A stretch of DNA of 15,000 nt from Cristatella mucedo (taxonomy: Eukaryota; Bryozoa; Phylactolaemata; Cristatellidae). The notes beneath the pieces are model-generated. The model did no database searches and was not told the DNA's origin. It saw only the letters and a list, made by a program, of their open reading frames with translations. The translations under genes were made by a program, and so were the position numbers. The stretch lies in contig WPIO01000022.1 in assembly GCA_009760855.2 (NCBI GenBank), forward strand, positions 4,107,501 to 4,122,500, in the 5' to 3' direction. Positions 1 through 8,541 of this stretch are shown piece by piece (position 1 is the first letter of the stretch; the number at the start of each line of letters is the position of its first letter).

Positions 1-430
1 ATGATGCAGGGAGAACACCTTAAGCTGAGGACAGAATTATCGTGTCAGCTTTAGTAATGCAGCACAAAATGAAAAGAACAGTAACTAATGCGGTCTTGAC
101 GATTAGTGGCCTTCCTAGACTGAGAGATGAACTTCATGATGAGATCACTCAGTGGGGCAGCCTTGAAGGTGGACGCTGAAGTAAAGCAAGAAACGGAGGG
201 TGACGAGTCTCGTGGAGATGTTAACTTGGCGTGGGCGTTTCGATCTTATCTTATTTCTGACAAAGAAGCTCGTAAAACGACTTGCTAAACCGACAGTGGG
301 ATCGCTAGGTAAGATGATGAACGGAGGCGACTAAGGAGATGGTTTGGATTGCTAATCTGGGATTCAACTGTGATTTTCTAGAATAGTTCAGAGCTTTTTT
401 CAAGCTAGCGTTCAATACTTCTGTCTGCAT
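1..430 (-). mobile_element. LINE fragment A (CR1/L2-like non-LTR, linker to start of RT), decayed
   Basis: Read on the minus strand, this stretch gives pieces of the region between endonuclease and reverse transcriptase (RT) of CR1/L2-type LINEs. Pieces in order: NPRLAIQTISLV (about 340-380), SDPTVGLASRFTSFFV then NKI (235-306), FKAAPLSDLIMKFISQS (118-169), ITKADTIILSSA (23-64) and GVLPAS (4-21). The LASRF-SFF-KI pattern and the ITK...LSxxGVxPxS pattern are typical just before the conserved FK.A.V.P block of these RTs. The pieces lie in different frames with stops between them, so no protein is made. The element continues past the left edge, where the RT core would lie. The upstream limit near 430 is approximate. 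The match is by eye against the family pattern, without a database search. Confidence 0.62.
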
Positions 431-834
431 TAAACGATAGGGCATGTGTAGTTTTAGTAGCATTCTACAAGTGATGGCAGGTCGGACATTGAATTGAACA
501 AATAGGACGAGGAACATATTTTTTATGGACTGTGTGTATGTCAAGAGTCTAAGGTTTTTTTGACTCGCATATCATGTTTGATACACCAATGGAGAAGCAA
601 ACTACTGACTTAATAAGATGCGCTTGTGTTCAGATGGTGCATATTTTTATTAGCAGGAGTTGACATAATGCAATCGCTGGAAATATTTGATCTAGGGCGT
701 GGCCTTTATTATGAGTATTCCCGTGCATTTTCGTGAAATTCGTCAATGCCAGATCAGTTGAATCATTCGAATGAATATTGAAATTACCATTACGATCAGA
801 TGGAAATTTCCGAGACACCAAATCAAAATGATAT
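431..834. other. Unassigned, AT-rich intergenic or intronic sequence
   Basis: I see no gene, tRNA or recognisable repeat here. Short open frames on the minus strand (for example 630-1001) have no recognisable domain and no sign of coding constraint. Confidence 0.4.
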
Positions 835-905
835 GTCATAAATAATGAGAGAATAACAATAATCATGCGTTTGCATAGCGCCCTCAGAAAACTCAATATC
901 TTTCT
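835..905 (-). mobile_element. Possible relic of a SINE/LINE 3' tail
   Basis: The plus strand reads gcatagcgccctcagaaaac at about 873-892. This resembles gtatagcgccc(t/c)aagagaact in the SINE copies at 2124-2266 and 8386-8541. As in those copies, it is flanked on the lower-coordinate side by an A/T-rich run (aataatgagagaataacaat). That orientation matches a minus-strand element ending in an AT-rich tail. The tRNA-like head is not recognisable, so this is only a tail-sized similarity and could be chance. Confidence 0.35.
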
Positions 906-1009
906 TGGTACTTTACGTACGCTGCGAAAAAGCATGATACAAGAGTCAGTGGCGACGTGCACAATGTCAACAAGCATATTACGGTTAGGGGTGACGTGCA
1001 CATGTAAGT

Positions 1010-1770
1010 TTTGGTGGCAAGGGGTGACAGTTTAATGCCACCAGTGGCAGCTTGAGCTTGATATCCGAGTTGCACAATTCAACAGACTTGAAAGATTGTT
1101 TTTTCGGAGACCTAAAAGGGCTTGAGGTGGATATCGTGTGAACGTAGTGCACTGCCCCCTACGGTGTTCAGGGTCCACTGGGCATGGGGGCGTCCTTCCA
1201 GGCCGACAGAGGCCCTCATCAAGCTCGCAAGCTTGAATTCCAGCTTTTCTTTATTCTTATAGTTCATGTTGTCGTGCATTTGTACCGTGCCACCATTTAT
1301 CTGTGAGCATCCTGAGTTGCTACGAATTTGTGATTGGCTGTTAATTTCTGCTTTCTTGGTTTCTGACTTCATCATACTGTCTACCGAGAGTAGACATTGT
1401 CCCTGGCCATGAGGTAATGAGGCATATTAAATGTGTGCCATCTTCTGGCTCTAGCATTTATGCAGAATGGGGAAGTTTTGTAAAAATTAGTGTCAGGCTT
1501 CAGATATTCTTTCCCAGTGGACACGTTTTACGATAACTTGCAAGAAGGTTCAGTATGCAGGGTTCATGCTACTGCCGGTATCATCGGTGAGGTTATTTAG
1601 TGCCGTCAGTGACATGGCATACTATGCAGATCACTGTGAGCCAATTAACACGAGACACTTGATCCTGGTTATCTCATCCTTGCCTCTTTATCACTTCGGG
1701 GAAACGTGAGCACACCTTGGTTACTGGACGTTTACCCGGCTATACGGCCATAGTAGGCAGGAATGGATAG
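1010..1770. other. Unassigned stretch
   Basis: No gene or named repeat is recognised. A minus-strand open frame at 1112-1375 (87 codons from ATG) is polar and matches no family I know. It has no neighbouring exon-like sequence and is probably chance. Confidence 0.4.
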
Positions 1771-1771
1771 T

Positions 1772-1941
1772 GCTGAGCTGGTTTGACCCAGTGGTTAAGG
1801 TGTTCACGCGGACCAAGGTGTGGCCGAGGTCGCGGTCTCAAGCCCCGTGGCATATGTGAAGCGCCTGAATAGAGATTAAGTTCTCTTCTTTTCTCTTATT
1901 AAGTTATCTGTCTAAGGGCGCAACAGAAATGAATTGTTTGC
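1772..1941 (+). mobile_element. tRNA-derived SINE, copy 1 (tail joins the (AT)n array)
   Basis: The head contains an A-box-like segment, tttgacccagtggttaagg (1782-1800), close to the Leu/Ser-type tRNA A box. About 50 bp later a degenerate B box follows, ggtctcaagcccc. The body (tgaagcgcctgaatagagat, then aagttctctt) and the end (gcgc...aaatgaat) match the reverse complements of the copies at 2124-2266 and 8386-8541. This copy carries about 25 extra bases after aagttctctt (ttttctcttattaagttatc...), apparently an imperfect duplication of the neighbouring sequence. The 3' end runs almost directly into the AT microsatellite. Pol III transcription is inferred from the box-like segments only. Confidence 0.75.
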
Positions 1942-2266
<325 letters not shown>

Positions 2267-2875
2267 TCCCTGCTAAAGAAGTGTAAAAAAAAGCATCGAG
2301 AGAAAATCTTTAATAGGGCTCGTATGCAGTAAGTAATGAGTTATTTATTGGTCAACAGAGTGACCGGACCATTTACTGGAATACTTGCACTCCTCCTCTG
2401 CGATTTACGGGATTTCCTTTGCTGGGGGCTAGGTTTTAGCAATTGTTGTTTCCCAACAGAGCACAACTATTCGAGTGACCTCAGTCTGTACCCCGTGAAC
2501 TAGCCAGTGTACGAACCTTAGCACCATGGCCCCGTCGCAGCAGCGAGTGCAACCGATGCAGGTCAGCATACTACATGGTACGGGCCGAATTTGTTTACCA
2601 TTTGAGGTACCCTCACACTGCCACGACGTTATTTCTTCTTTCCAACTTCACAGGCTACCCGATTGTTATTGATTGACAGCTAGACATGTGATTACTGGCA
2701 GGCTTATGTTAGAAAATCCAAGCGTGGTTCCAGGTAGCCTTTGGTAGTTCTTCGGCCGTTTTTCGAAACTATTACATAAAAGCCTGCAACTCTTCAACGG
2801 TCTCTCAGTGCTACATCTTCACGAAAGGTCATAAAGTAATAGCCAGGCATTTATGTCGTGACCATTTTGGGAACA
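2267..2875. other. Unassigned stretch
   Basis: No coding pattern, RNA gene or named repeat is seen. There is a short A-run near 2284-2292. Frames are closed by frequent stops. Confidence 0.4.
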
Positions 2876-2937
2876 GTCGCGAATGAAAGTTCATCGACCT
2901 GGTCAGCAACCCAGTTCGATGTACTTTCATTCACGAC
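2876..2937. repeat. Imperfect inverted repeat (27-bp arms, 8-nt loop)
   Basis: The left arm is 2876-2902 and the right arm 2911-2937. The arms pair at 24 of 27 positions, around the loop tcagcaac (2903-2910). Key left-arm block: gaatgaaagt. Key right-arm block: actttcattc. Either strand could fold into a stable stem-loop. It could be a foldback relic, a small MITE core or a miRNA-like hairpin; the sequence does not decide. Confidence 0.85.
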
Positions 2938-3195
2938 TTCGGTAATGATTGTCCCATTGAGCCGCCTTCACCTTCATCGTGTTCATCAGTACGAAGTGCC
3001 ACCATCTTAATACTAGTAAGTCCCACGGCTCGACAGTCAGCTTCTGTTCCATTCAGATGCAATTCGGAGTCACGGGAAGCTTCCCATCCCTGTAGCTGAC
3101 CATTCAACGGTGATAGGGTTCGTGCTTCGGGAGTCCATTTGAAGCTCTTAAGTCACAAAATGACTGGTGGGCCTTCTAGAAAATGCTGCACGACA
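2938..3195. other. Unassigned stretch
   Basis: Nothing recognisable apart from the run-up to the purine tract. Confidence 0.35.
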
Positions 3196-3390
3196 AAAGA
3201 TTAGGAAGAAAGAAATAGGACGGTCAAAACGAGAGAGGGAGAGAAAGGGGGAGAGAGAGAGAGAGAGAAAGAGAGTGAGTAAAATGGGAAATGAACATAG
3301 ATCTCGTAGGGAGATAGAGAGAAAGACAGAGAGAGGCAGTGATCGAGCGAGCGAGGGGGAAAGGAACCTGGGGGGAAGGAGGGGGGTCGA
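3196..3390. repeat. Purine-rich (GA)n-type low-complexity tract
   Basis: The plus strand is mostly purine, with a (GA)n core at about 3249-3274, further gagag runs at 3308-3337 and a G/A-rich end at 3353-3386. The Arg/Glu-rich (plus) and Ser/Leu-rich (minus) open frames here are artefacts of composition. Confidence 0.85.
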
Positions 3391-4094
3391 GACATGTTGA
3401 AGCACAGAAGAAAGCAGGGGTTTGTGCGAGCAGGAGCCAGCCTAGCGAGATGCTCATCTGGCAGCTGCTGCGACCTAGGACCACTGCAGGTCTCGAAACG
3501 GATGCAGCCGCTGGAATTAGCAGCAGACTATCAGAATAGTACTGCGGTGCATCCATGCAGCAGCGTTTGCCAGACTCTTCCTGTTTGCCGGTGGCCCAGG
3601 TCAGACTAACAGATTGGTTCCGGCTCTAGTTAGCCGACGTAGCAAGCTGAAGGGACTGCAGGTCGCGTTGTCTTTCCGGTGCTCTTGATCTGCTGCCCGT
3701 CGTCCTTGGGAGCCCTGAAGAAGCCTTAAGCCGAACTTCTAGATGGCTGTTTAGCTGCGGGAGCTTTCCCGGGGGAGGGGGGGGGGTCTCGCGGGTAGCC
3801 CGAGCGTCGGCACTGCATGACCAATGCTCCCTTTCGAGGAAATGCTTGGAGGAAGTGTACATTGTGTAACTGCATGTTTCCTCCTTACATTTGGGCAACC
3901 AGCCAGAATGCTGATTTCGTTCGACAGCAGCTACTTTGTCAGGTCGCCACTGGCAGCACCTCCACAACCAAGTAGCGGCAGCTTCGGGCTGGAACAGCCA
4001 AGGCGCAGTCGGCGCCCTGAATGGCCCCACGGCTAGTCGTCATGTCCGATTGCTGTCGATGATAAGGGATAGCCGACTGCCGCAATGGCTGGCC
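3391..4094. other. Unassigned stretch, open frames on both strands but no recognised product
   Basis: Several overlapping open frames occur on both strands (for example 3626-4030 minus and 3936-4184 plus). None has a domain I recognise, and overlapping open frames on both strands suggest low stop density rather than coding. The G-run at 3771-3786 lies inside. Confidence 0.4.
3771..3786 (+). repeat. G-run (G5 A G10)
   Basis: Five G, one A and ten G, preceded by CCC. This is a possible G-quadruplex or slippage site, and its exact length may vary between reads. Confidence 0.8.
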
Positions 4095-4650
4095 ACAGAT
4101 CTTACTCGGAGCTGCCTCTCTGTCCTCTCTAGTCAGGACTTCTGTAGGACAAGTATCGGCAGCACTGCCAAAACAAGTCCGTAAGCCTTTACAGTCGGCA
4201 ATCAATATTGCCACTGGGCTGGCATTTAAATCTCAGAAGTTCGGGATATTCAATTGTGCGTCCTCTCCTTGGCTAAAGTAACTGTTAGGGCTCAGCTCCA
4301 TCCATGACTAAACAGCTAGATTTCTACTCTGACCCACACGGCCTGGCACGGCTTGGCTCCTTCGTACCCAGGTGAACTGCTGCACCAGTTTCAACCTCCT
4401 CGGGTCCTCTTAGCAGACAAAGTCAGCTGAACACTTGTTTCCCTGAAAAACCTAACAGCAGAATTGTGATCTGCGGGTACTAGAATTTAGACCTCACCCT
4501 CCAATTCTTATGCGAATACGTCTTCTCTCCTGCTACCGACTCTGGCACATCCATGCCAGCAGTAGTTCTGTGCTGCTTCTTTTATGCTACCTATTTTCTC
4601 GACAGTCCTTGAATCGGCTATTCTCCTCACTTTCTCTGTTGGCTACTTTG
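4095..4650 (+). mobile_element. LINE fragment B (CR1/L2-like, RT C-terminal region and 3' flank), decayed
   Basis: Plus-strand pieces follow the C-terminal part of CR1/L2 LINE ORF2. LSVLSSQDFCRTSI (about 4113-4154) corresponds to the LVLSRLDYCNS motif. LPKQVRKPLQSAINIATGLA (4165-4224) and FKSQKF correspond to the LPK..I.PLQ...N.AARLV region. LTHTAWHGLAPSY then PGELLHQFQ (from 4329) correspond to LT..ALHGLAPSYL.ELL. Frameshifts and stops separate them (stop at 4428). From about 4490 to 4645 it still matches the reverse complement of fragment D at base level, for example ctccaattc, tgccgact/ctaccgact, tggcacatcc and ctcactttctctgttg. These two are therefore copies of one family. The upstream RT core is absent. 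The fragment ends at a (GT)n microsatellite. Confidence 0.8.
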
Positions 4651-4665
4651 TGTGTGTGTGCGCGC

Positions 4666-4708
<43 letters not shown>

Positions 4709-4722
4709 TCTCTCTCTCTCTC
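4649..4722. repeat. (GT)n then (TC)n compound microsatellite
   Basis: TG dinucleotides from 4649, interrupted by a cgcgcgtgcg block at 4661-4670, continue to about 4706. They are followed by (TC)n to 4722. It sits at the 3' end of LINE fragment B. Alternating purine-pyrimidine DNA of this kind can adopt Z-form. Confidence 0.95.
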
Positions 4723-4977
4723 ACTAGCATTGAATGATCAGTTATTGATGCTGATCAGCGGTCTGCCTAGCGGCAGCTCTGCTCAGTCACAGTAGAAGGC
4801 TGCCTTGAGAGAGCTAAGAAAGCGCTGCCACGAAGAAAGAAGGAGGCAAGTTAGCGATACAGTGTGTATGCTAGCCGTCGCAAGAACAGTAGAACTGCTT
4901 TGGATGTCTGCTTGCTTGCCGGCGGTCGGTGGTCAGAGTCGGGCAGGCACGGTCACGTGGCAAAGCCAGAGCTGCCG

Positions 4978-4980
<3 letters not shown>
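4723..4980. other. Unassigned stretch before the CTG array
   Basis: A plus-strand open frame from 4864 runs through the CTG array to 5310, but outside the repeat its sequence matches nothing I know. No splice or start signal stands out. Confidence 0.35.
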
Positions 4981-5043
<63 letters not shown>

Positions 5044-5070
5044 ACGCTGATGCTGCTGCTGCTGATGCTC
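4981..5070. repeat. Interrupted (CTG)n/(CAG)n trinucleotide array
   Basis: Ten CTG units, ATG, ten CTG, ACG, CTG, ATG, four CTG, ATG, CTC. All interruptions are single-base changes that keep the triplet phase. Plus frames read poly-Leu, poly-Cys or poly-Ala. The minus strand reads poly-Gln with His/Arg interruptions inside an open frame (4933-5139). No flanking coding evidence was found, so translation is unproven. Confidence 0.95.
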
Positions 5071-5424
5071 TGGCTCACGGCAGGCAGACGGAATGGAGAC
5101 GTGCAGTACCTTGGGCAGGCCTTCATGGAGCAGACTCACTCACGCCCTTCATTCGTTGTTGAGCTGCACCCTGGTGTCGGCTGCCTCCGTTGTAATGCAG
5201 GTGATGAGGGCAAATGCCGGTTGGCCACGGGCATGCCTGTTGGAAGTGGAACTGGAGTGACCAAATTAAATTCGGCCGATCATTTGCTCGCCCAGCCCCA
5301 AATCGCCTAGGGTGGGAAGCATTAGGAATACAGCAGTAACCCTGGAATAGTGCTACCCGACACTCAATGCAAGCCCACCAAAGAGTGGGTGCCTGGCAAG
5401 AGGCGGTCAGTACTGCCCCACGAT
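5071..5424. other. Unassigned stretch between the CTG array and LINE fragment C
   Basis: Open frames exist on both strands (to 5310 plus, 5123-5431 minus) without recognisable domains. The right end may already belong to LINE fragment C, since its 5' limit is hard to see. Confidence 0.35.
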
Positions 5425-5930
5425 CAGACACTGCTTCTTAGATTAGGAAGTGTCTACCGTCGTGGCTTGCTAGAAATTAGTCTAGCTCACAGGCTCGGTC
5501 TAGGCTGGGCTAGGGCAATTCAGCTTTGGCTGGGCTACCGTAAAAAGGCCATTAGACCTCTTCAACTGGTCATGAATATGACCAAAAGGCTAGTCAACAA
5601 ATCCAAATGGTTCAGCCATGTGCTTGCTATACTGAAGGAGCTGCGATGGCTCCCGGTCGATCAAGGGTTACAGAGCAGACTTCTTACTCTGACTCACAGG
5701 GCCCACCACGGCTTGGCTCCTTCATCCTAGATGAACTGCTGCACCAGTTTCAGCTTCCTAGTGCCCTCAGGTTCACTAATAAATTAGATGTTCTATTCCT
5801 ACACGTAGAGACAATTAGCGACCGAAGCTGTTGCTCTGCTGGTCTTACTTAGGCTGTGGGACTCGCTTAGGACTCAAATAGGCCGTGACAAAACAGCCCC
5901 GACTAAACAGCCCTTCAAATTAGCCCCGTA
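5425..5930 (+). mobile_element. LINE fragment C (CR1/L2-like, RT C-terminal region), decayed
   Basis: The plus strand reads LGYRKKAIRPLQLVMNM and RLVNKSK (about 5533-5610), then ILKELRWLPVDQGLQSRLLT and LTHRAHHGLAPS (to 5728). After a frame change it reads LDELLHQFQLPSALRFTNK (to about 5785), ISDRSCCSAG, and RLWDSL after a further shift near 5850. This is the standard order of the C-terminal region of CR1/L2-type ORF2: LPKKAIRPLQ, LKELHWLPV, HGLAPSYLDELL, DRSFCSAAPRLWNSLP. At least two frameshifts break it. The RT core upstream is missing, as expected for a 5'-truncated copy. It shares the ELLHQFQ signature with fragments B and D. Confidence 0.85.
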
Positions 5931-5990
5931 CAGAATATCCCACTGAACCCAATGCCTACAAAAAAGCCCCCCACCGCATTGAAAACGCCC
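5887..5990 (+). repeat. Irregular comb of A-rich/C-run segments
   Basis: About seven C-runs (3 to 6 C) recur every 10-20 bp, each after an A-rich segment: aaacagcccc, taaacagccc, aattagcccc, atatccc, tgaaccc, aaaaaagcccccc, aaaacgccc. The spacing is not constant. It overlaps the 3' end of LINE fragment C and may be an eroded simple tail or tandem repeat. Confidence 0.45.
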
Positions 5991-6299
5991 AATGTTGATC
6001 TATAAAATTATTGGTAAGTTGACGGAATCAGTCAGTGGGAGATATCAATCAGTTGATGAAAGCTTTTAGTTGACGAAATCCCTAACCGGGCTGTTGAATG
6101 GGTATAGACAGTGGTCATGGTTACGTTATTAATTTTAAAATGTAAAGTGTAGATATAATCTAACATGGGTCCATCTGCAACTCCATAGAGCCATTAGGAC
6201 TAGGCAGGGTGTTACTCTTGCAAGTAGTATACAGCACTCTCACAGCCTTAGCTGTTTTCGGTGCGAATACGGGGGTGCACTGAATGGCACCTCATGCAA
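5991..6299. other. Unassigned AT-rich stretch
   Basis: Contains three short similar words, agttgacgga, agttgatgaa and agttgacgaa, between about 6016 and 6080. Otherwise nothing is recognised. Confidence 0.35.
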
Positions 6300-6830
6300 C
6301 AGAGACAAAGTGAGAAGCATGGGTGGGTCAGGAGAGCAGTCGACGAAATGAGCAGCATGAAAGTAGCTGCTCGGGATTGCTGGAAAGGATGTGCCACAGT
6401 CGGCAGCAAGAGAGAGGGTGTCATTGCATATGAATTGGAGTAGTGAGTTTGATAGCTTTAAACCGGCAAAGCAAAGGCTTCTGTCATTAACAGCCTTAAA
6501 GCATAGGAGATGGAGTGCTTAATTATTTGCCCGAGGATTTAAGGGCAAAGGAGGAAGCTGAATTGATGCAGCAGTTCAGCTAGGCACGGAAGAGCCACGC
6601 GATGGCTGGCTTTGTTGGTCCAGCAAGAATTGTGCTCTGTATTCGTTGCTCAACCGGGAGCCATTGTAGTTCCTTCAGCACACGCGGCTGATACTCTCAG
6701 ATTTGTTTATCAACATTCGCAGCCACATTCATCGCCTATCAGCTGTATAGGCTTAGTGGCTTTTTTGGTATCTTAGACAAAACTGAATTACGACAGTCCA
6801 GCCTAGACAGAAACATAGAGCTAATATATG
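6300..6830 (-). mobile_element. LINE fragment D (CR1/L2-like, RT C-terminal region and 3' flank), decayed
   Basis: On the minus strand, LSRLDCRNSVLSKIPKKPLS (6810 downward) is the LSRLDYCNS.L.G.PKK motif. It is followed by AMNVAANVDKQI, VLKELQWLPVEQRIQ (about 6640-6690), AELLHQF and, further on, DRSLCFAGLKLSNSLLQF (the DRSF..AGPKLWNSLP motif). Stops and frameshifts occur throughout. From about 6470 down to 6300 it matches fragment B at base level in the opposite orientation. The upstream RT core is absent. Confidence 0.8.
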
Positions 6831-7748
6831 ATCTTAAGTCAGCCACCGTGGTAGGCAGTCCCTAATCTTGGCCTGGGATCGAACGCGATGACTAGCTGTT
6901 GAGGCAGGTTTCTCAATTTTTTTTTTTAAATAGCAAGCAATTATTCCTCCTTCCTCCCCATCTCATGCACACACCCAGGGCATGTGTTTGTATGGATTGC
7001 TTGGGTCTTCCCGTCTCTCTCCCATCGCAAATATCGCAATGTGGTTGTGCAGTCTCCGTTTGCCTAATAGTGGCTGAATGCCAGTGCAGCTTATCCTTTA
7101 TGCGCATAGCAAAAGCTGAATGCCTGTGTCCTGCACAAAATCGAAGTCATTGTACACGAATGTTAATGTGCTGGTTCGAGAAATCCTACACTAACGAGGT
7201 GGATTCGCTGGGTAGCTCATCGCAGAGGCTACATTGTCTGTTAATGCGCTGTAGTGTCAGCACGATTTACTGCAAGCGATTTTGTATGATTGTGTGCACA
7301 GTTTTAAAATGCTTGATGGGCAGTTGATGCGGCCTCCCTCACAGTGACTGCAGTCATTTTCTAGTACTCGGTTAGTAATAGACATCTGATGGTTAATTTC
7401 ATCCAGCTAGACCTCTTGGATGTTTGATCTGATGCTACCGATGCGATGGCAGCAACTCAAAATTTCAAAGGCCTTTGCTAAGCAGCCGTGAGAGTGTAAC
7501 ATTTGGTGTCGATGATGATGTGTGGCTCTCTGTAAGCACATGCCAGTATCAATCTGTACTTGTCTGCATCCACAGTCCTTGACTCACAAAAGTGATCGCC
7601 TGAGGGATTTTACTCTTGCTTAGGTCTTGACCATCACGGAGAAGTTGTCTGCTGCTTGGCTATGCGACAAGAGCTGAGCTCAGCTCAGATTGAGAATTAA
7701 TCGAGCAGCTACGTCTATTCTTCCAAGCCAGCTAGGAAGCTAAGAACT
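6831..7748. other. Unassigned stretch
   Basis: There is a T11 run at 6917-6927. A plus-strand open frame at 6899-7327 (142 codons) is Cys/Leu-rich but matches no family I recognise. It starts inside low-complexity sequence and is probably chance. A 16-bp perfect palindrome lies at 7671-7686. Confidence 0.4.
7671..7686. repeat. Perfect 16-bp palindrome
   Basis: gagctgagctcagctc reads the same on both strands. It is short enough to be chance and no function is assigned. Confidence 0.8.
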
Positions 7749-7759
7749 CCCCCCCCCCC
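7749..7759. repeat. C11 homopolymer
   Basis: Eleven C in a row, followed about 15 bp later by a short (CA)n. Simple sequence. Confidence 0.9.
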
Positions 7760-7990
7760 ACTTGAGTCGCACACACACAAACTGTACAATCCTGGTCTGC
7801 TGCAATCATCATCATGCCTGCTCAATAAGTCTTCTTAAACCATGTCGTCTTAACATTGCGACCTAGCAGCAAGCAGCTGCGAACGTAGCCGAGGTCAGCC
7901 AATTGCCTTTCATGCTTTTGAGAGGCTTCCAGTCTCACCAAGTTCAAGAGATGTAATGGCCTGCTTAGGCAGCCACAAGCAGCCATTCTG

Positions 7991-8310
7991 GCGGTTCTCT
8001 GATTCCTAATGTCTGGTTGGGGCAGTTCCTTGATTCTCAATGTCTGGTCGGGGCAGTTCCTTGATTCTCAATGTCTGGTTGGGGGGCAGTTCCTTGATTC
8101 TCAATGTCTGGTCGGGTGGGGGACAGTTCCTTGATTAGCAATGTCTGGTTGGCAGCAGTTCCTTGATTCTCAATGTCTGGTCGGCGGCAGTTCCTTGATT
8201 CTCAATGTCTGGTCTGGGCAGTTCCTTGATTCACAATATCTGGTCGGGGCTGTTCCTTGATTCTCAATGTCTGGTCGGGGCAGTTCCTTGATTCTCAATG
8301 TCTGGTCGAG
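7991..8310. repeat. Minisatellite, about ten copies of a 28-36 bp unit
   Basis: The core ttccttgattctcaatgtct, then ggtcgg and a G-rich joint (ggcag, ggggcag, gtgggggacag), recurs ten times head to tail. Typical period is about 31 bp. The t/c-rich core is nearly constant, while length differences sit in the G-run joint, as expected for slippage or unequal exchange. Units 2 and 9 are nearly identical, whereas unit 1 and the unit with gattagcaatg are more diverged. There are no unique spacers, so it is not a CRISPR array. Confidence 0.95.
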
Positions 8311-8385
8311 CTGGTAGTGCCTGACTGCAACCACCCCCTCCCACAACCCTTTTCGGCTCTTGAGTTGTCAAGAAGGTTAAGAATT

Positions 8386-8541
8386 TTATAAATATTTATT
8401 ATTCATTTGTATAGCGCCCCAAGAGAACTTACTCTCTATTCAGGCGCTTCACATATACCACGGAACTCGAGAACCAAGACCTCAGCCAGACCTTGGTCGA
8501 GGCGAGCACCTTAACCACTAGGCCAAACCATAGCTGCGATT
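8386..8541 (-). mobile_element. tRNA-derived SINE, copy 3
   Basis: The minus strand begins aatcgcagctatggtttggc (from about 8541) with a perfect TGGCCTAGTGG A box. It continues ttaaggtgctcgcctcgacc and aaggtctggctgaggtc, then a B-box-like ggttctcgagttcc. The body is tgaagcgcctgaatagagag, and the end is ttctcttggggcgctataca followed by aatgaat and an AT-rich tail (aataaatatttataaaa). It is the best-preserved of three copies. Its tail is a short irregular AT run rather than a long pure (AT)n. The end, gcgctatacaaatgaat plus A/T-rich repeat, resembles tails of CR1/L2-type LINEs in other animals, so mobilisation by such a LINE is plausible but inferred. Confidence 0.82.

Noticed and set aside
1772-1860. 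A functional tRNA gene
   Set aside because: A and B box-like segments are present but no clover-leaf closes, and the sequence continues into a SINE body repeated elsewhere in the window.
3148-3556. Ser/Leu-rich and Arg/Glu-rich open frames, possible membrane or nuclear proteins
   Set aside because: They are produced by the purine-rich tract; no domain or coding context.
4864-5310. 148-codon open frame with a poly-Leu stretch that could look like a signal or membrane segment
   Set aside because: The Leu run is the CTG array; the remainder matches nothing I recognise and overlaps other open frames.
6899-7327. 142-codon open frame
   Set aside because: It starts in a T-run and has no recognisable motif; probably chance.
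7991-8310. CRISPR array (about 31-bp repeats)
   Set aside because: Units are joined head to tail without unique spacers, and the genome is eukaryotic.
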